Both the position numbers and the translations under genes were made by a program. Below are positions 5,948 to 7,861 of a DNA stretch of 7,861 nucleotides, one piece after another; position 1 is the stretch's first letter; each line of letters starts with the position of its first letter. This stretch comes from Acholeplasmatales bacterium (GTDB taxonomy: Bacteria > Bacillota_I > Bacilli_A > Izemoplasmatales > Hujiaoplasmataceae): positions 1 through 7,861 of the forward strand of contig DMTN01000066.1 of the NCBI GenBank assembly GCA_003477305.1, given 5' to 3'. The notes under the pieces are model-generated. The model had not been told where the DNA came from, ran no database searches, and was given only the letters and a program-made list of their open reading frames with translations.

Positions 5948-5956
5948 TGATATAAT
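5948..5956 (+). promoter_or_regulatory. Extended -10 promoter of the plus-strand membrane gene pair
   Basis: TGA-TATAAT gives a consensus -10 hexamer (5951-5956) with the TGN extension. The sequence 17 bp upstream does not resemble TTGACA, so recognition would rest on the extended -10 or an activator. The start would be near 5963, leaving a leader of under 20 nt with the AGGAG at 5964-5968. Confidence 0.65.
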
Positions 5957-5959
5957 GAA

Positions 5960-5974
5960 TTTCAGGAGCGTGAT
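5960..5974 (+). repeat. Repeated leader segment, copy 1
   Basis: TTTCAGGAGCGTGAT before the first plus-strand gene matches the segment at 6913-6927 before its paralogue in 14 of 15 positions. The copy covers the ribosome-binding site and suggests the duplication included the 5' leader. Confidence 0.6.
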
Positions 5975-5983
5975 ATGACATGA
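5964..5983 (+). promoter_or_regulatory. Ribosome-binding site with start-stop mini-ORF before the membrane gene
   Basis: AGGAG (5964-5968) is 6 nt from an ATG at 5975 that opens a two-codon frame ATG-ACA-TGA (5975-5983). The TGA overlaps the ATG at 5980 that starts the long gene, 11 nt from the Shine-Dalgarno. Ribosomes could start on the mini-ORF and reinitiate at 5980 or 5983, or bind 5980 directly. Confidence 0.45.
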
Positions 5984-6870
5984 TGCATACCCAGATCGCG
6001 AGTCTCTACCAACTCGCCGTCGAACGAACAGGCGCATACGGCACCATCCACGGACGGGAAGCCGGCGTCGTAACCGAAGTGCGTTTCAACAACACCGCCG
6101 CGGTAGTCAGCTTTTTGTTCAAAACACCCGTTTCACCGGAGTCGGAGGCAGACATCCGGACGGCGCTCAAGCCGTTCAAAATCGTCCCCGAATTGATTCA
6201 GAACAATACCGTCGTCCGGCTTCCGATCCTTTCCGTTTTCTGGACCAAGAAGGCGCAGCAACAGGTCGATTCGGCCCTCGCCGTCGCCGTCCAGACATTC
6301 GATCGGCTCGGTCTATCGCCATACGATTCCTGCGCGCTTTGCGATCAGGAAGGCTTCGATCGCGTTCGCCTCGTCCGTGGTATCGCGATGAAAACGCACG
6401 ACGCCTGCCACACGAAATTGATGGTGAACGTCCAGGCCGCCTACCGGCAGATCGACACGAGCACCGAGCATCTCCTCAAGGGCTACATTTGGGCGATCTG
6501 CGGCGCCCTTCTCGGCGCACTCGTCAATTTCTTCGTGAATTTCTATCTGGAGTATCAGGTCGTGCTGCTGTACGCCCTGATTCCGCTGTTCTCGATGTTC
6601 ATGTACAAGGCGGCGAAAGCCCCGCTCCGCAAAGAAATCCCCTTCGTCTTATCGGGGTTGTCGGTCGTCGTCAGCGCCGGCATCATCGTCCTGTTGTATG
6701 CGCTCTATGCCGCAAGCTGGGGGGTCACCCTTGATGTGTTCCTCAACGTCGGGGTCGAGGACGTCCCCGCCGTGATGCCATACTTCCTGCAGGACTTGGG
6801 CATCGCCACCCTGTTCAGCCTGCTCGGCGTAAGCATCGTTTGGAGATATCTCTTCACCCCGCGCCGCTGA
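5980..6870 (+). CDS. Membrane protein with N-terminal CxxC-x18-HxxCH putative zinc domain (first of tandem pair)
   Basis: A 296-residue protein, family not recognised. The N-terminal 165 residues look soluble and mixed alpha/beta, with GTIHGREAGVVTE (21-33) and NNTVVRLP (75-82) shared with the next gene. A putative metal site follows: C118-A-L-C121, then MKTHDACHTKLM (137-148) carrying H140, C143 and H144, a CxxC-x18-HxxCH pattern resembling a zinc knuckle. About four hydrophobic helices come after (near 168-188, 192-210, 221-243, 268-290), the first Gly-rich (GALLGALVNFF). There is no signal peptide, so the soluble part is probably cytoplasmic. It is transcribed divergently from the rsmG operon with its own extended -10 promoter. 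The start could be 5980 or 5983. The conserved motif across both paralogues makes the coding call firm; the function is unknown and zinc binding is inferred. Confidence 0.88.
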   Translation: MMHTQIASLYQLAVERTGAYGTIHGREAGVVTEVRFNNTAAVVSFLFKTPVSPESEADIRTALKPFKIVPELIQNNTVVRLPILSVFWTKKAQQQVDSALAVAVQTFDRLGLSPYDSCALCDQEGFDRVRLVRGIAMKTHDACHTKLMVNVQAAYRQIDTSTEHLLKGYIWAICGALLGALVNFFVNFYLEYQVVLLYALIPLFSMFMYKAAKAPLRKEIPFVLSGLSVVVSAGIIVLLYALYAASWGVTLDVFLNVGVEDVPAVMPYFLQDLGIATLFSLLGVSIVWRYLFTPRR

Positions 6871-6912
6871 TCCTCACAAAAGCGAGAAGCCGCCTCATCG
6901 TGAATTGATGTC

Positions 6913-6927
6913 TTTCGGGAGCGTGAT
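6913..6927 (+). repeat. Repeated leader segment, copy 2
   Basis: TTTCGGGAGCGTGAT carries the ribosome-binding site of the second paralogue and differs at one base from the copy at 5960-5974. Its last two bases are the first two bases of the preferred ATG start at 6926. Confidence 0.6.
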
Positions 6928-7822
6928 GAATGTGCTCTATTTCGATTTGATTCGAAGGTACTGCCTGCATTCCTATTCCGCCGGCGCTTTTGGAACGATC
7001 CACGATCATGAAGCAAGCGTCGTCACCGAACGACGCTGGAACGGCAAGACCACGATCGTCAACTACCTATTCACGCGACCGCTCACGGACCCTGAACAGG
7101 CTTCGCTTCAGGCAACCCTTCAACCGTTTCGAACAACACCGGAATTCGCCCAAGGCAACACCCTCGTCCGTCTGCCGCTTTCCCGTGCCCGCTCTACGCA
7201 AAAAGCGTGGGATCGCGTCGATCGGACGCTTTTTGCCGCCGGCGCGGCGTTCCAAGCGTTCGGTCTCGCGCAATACGCATCGTGCGCATTGTGCGAGGAG
7301 CCCGGTTTCGACAACCTTTCGCTCATCCGCGGCGTCGTGATGAAGACCCATGCCGCCTGCCATGCGAAGTTGATGCAAGACGTGATGAATCAATATCGGA
7401 CCATCGACGCGCGTTCCGACCATCTCGGAAGAGGGTATGTCTGGGCGGTCACGGGCGCCTTCCTCGGCGCTTTGATCAACTTTTTCCATACGATGTACTC
7501 AATCCGCGGGAACGCCGCGCTTTATGCGCTCATCCCGATCGCCGCACTCGGACTCTATCGGCTGGCGCAAGCGCCGCTCCGGAAGGAAACCCCCTACGTC
7601 ATCACCGCCCTGTCGATTTTCACGACGATCACGGTCCTCTTCGTCATCTATACGTTTTATGCGGCGTCGTGGGGCGTGTCGCTCTTCACTTTCCTCATCC
7701 ACGGCGTGCCGTCCGTGCCCGACGCGATCATCTTCTTCCTCACGGACATCCTGTTCGGATCGATTGCCTGCGTCGTCGGCGGTTTGATTCTATGGAAGGT
7801 GCTACGGTGGGCGAACCGCTGA
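6926..7822 (+). CDS. Membrane protein with N-terminal CxxC-x18-HxxCH putative zinc domain (second of tandem pair)
   Basis: A 298-residue paralogue of the preceding gene. It shares GTIH (23-26), VVTE (32-35), VRLP (81-84), the putative metal site C120-A-L-C123 with MKTHAACHAKLM (139-150; H142, C145, H146), APLRKE (216-221) and YAASWGV (245-251). About four hydrophobic helices follow (near 171-189, 196-213, 224-246, 266-293), again with a Gly-rich first helix (GAFLGALINFF). The frame is open upstream to a TTG at 6905. I choose the ATG at 6926 because GGAG lies 4 nt before it and because it aligns with the N-terminus of the paralogue. The 55-nt gap after the first gene has no terminator or obvious promoter, so the two are probably co-transcribed. 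Function unknown; the intact shared motif suggests both copies are maintained. Confidence 0.87.
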   Translation: MNVLYFDLIRRYCLHSYSAGAFGTIHDHEASVVTERRWNGKTTIVNYLFTRPLTDPEQASLQATLQPFRTTPEFAQGNTLVRLPLSRARSTQKAWDRVDRTLFAAGAAFQAFGLAQYASCALCEEPGFDNLSLIRGVVMKTHAACHAKLMQDVMNQYRTIDARSDHLGRGYVWAVTGAFLGALINFFHTMYSIRGNAALYALIPIAALGLYRLAQAPLRKETPYVITALSIFTTITVLFVIYTFYAASWGVSLFTFLIHGVPSVPDAIIFFLTDILFGSIACVVGGLILWKVLRWANR

Positions 7823-7861
7823 TCGATCTCATTGAAAGAAGGGGCTGTAAAGAAACGATAG
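7807..7861 (+). CDS. Possible start of another plus-strand gene, cut by the window edge
   Basis: A frame starting at GTG 7807 runs open to the end of the window and would encode MGEPLIDLIERRGCKETI. It has GGAAGGTG (7794-7801) as a plausible Shine-Dalgarno at 5 nt and overlaps the end of the previous gene by 16 nt, fitting the close packing here. An in-frame ATG lies at 7792. The visible part is too short to identify, and the AGA-AGG codons are unlike neighbouring genes, so this may be chance. Confidence 0.3.
   Translation, partial: MGEPLIDLIERRGCKETI

Noticed and set aside
5828..6037. 69-residue minus-strand open frame across the divergent promoters
   Set aside because: It overlaps both promoters and the start of the plus-strand gene, has no good ribosome site, and its composition looks random.
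6905..6925. Upstream TTG start for the second zinc-motif protein
   Set aside because: The seven added residues are encoded by the Shine-Dalgarno region itself, and the ATG at 6926 matches the N-terminus of the paralogue.

Overview
The window comes from a bacterium of the Bacillota (Firmicutes) or a close relative, with fairly high G+C. Three things point there. The gene order rsmG ... soj (parA) - spo0J (parB) - DUF951 is typical of that phylum and usually lies near oriC. The tRNA order Ala-Met-Ile2(CAT)-Ser matches the Bacillus-type tRNA arrays. The Shine-Dalgarno sequences are strong GGAGG/AGGTGA types. TGA serves as a stop in several ATGA overlaps and TGG as Trp, so the standard bacterial code applies and Mycoplasma code 4 does not. 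No mobile element, CRISPR array or rRNA is visible.

Layout. (1) Positions 1-462 hold five tRNA genes on the minus strand, read in the order Ile(GAT), Ala(TGC), Met(CAT), probable Ile2(CAT, lysidine type), Ser(TGA). They are driven by a near-consensus promoter at 489-517. (2) Positions 603-5808 hold one tightly packed seven-gene minus-strand operon: rsmG, two tandem six-helix membrane proteins, soj/parA, spo0J/parB, a DUF951 protein, and a small MazG-like nucleotide pyrophosphohydrolase. Most junctions are ATGA or longer overlaps. (3) Positions 5809-5979 are a divergent promoter region with two extended -10 promoters and inverted repeats. (4) Positions 5980-7822 hold two plus-strand paralogues of a membrane protein family I do not recognise. 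Each has an N-terminal soluble domain, a conserved CxxC-x18-HxxCH putative metal site, and about four C-terminal membrane helices. (5) A further plus-strand gene may start at the very edge (7807).

How they fit together: rsmG methylates 16S rRNA, and soj/spo0J segregate the replication origin. The usual noc position between rsmG and soj is taken by two paralogous membrane proteins. Their cytoplasmic domains look, by eye, like degenerate HD-GYP domains that have lost the catalytic HD pair. Because they are translationally coupled to soj, a role in placing or sensing for chromosome segregation at the membrane is a testable hypothesis, but nothing in the sequence proves it. The divergent zinc-motif membrane pair is the other candidate for something undescribed.
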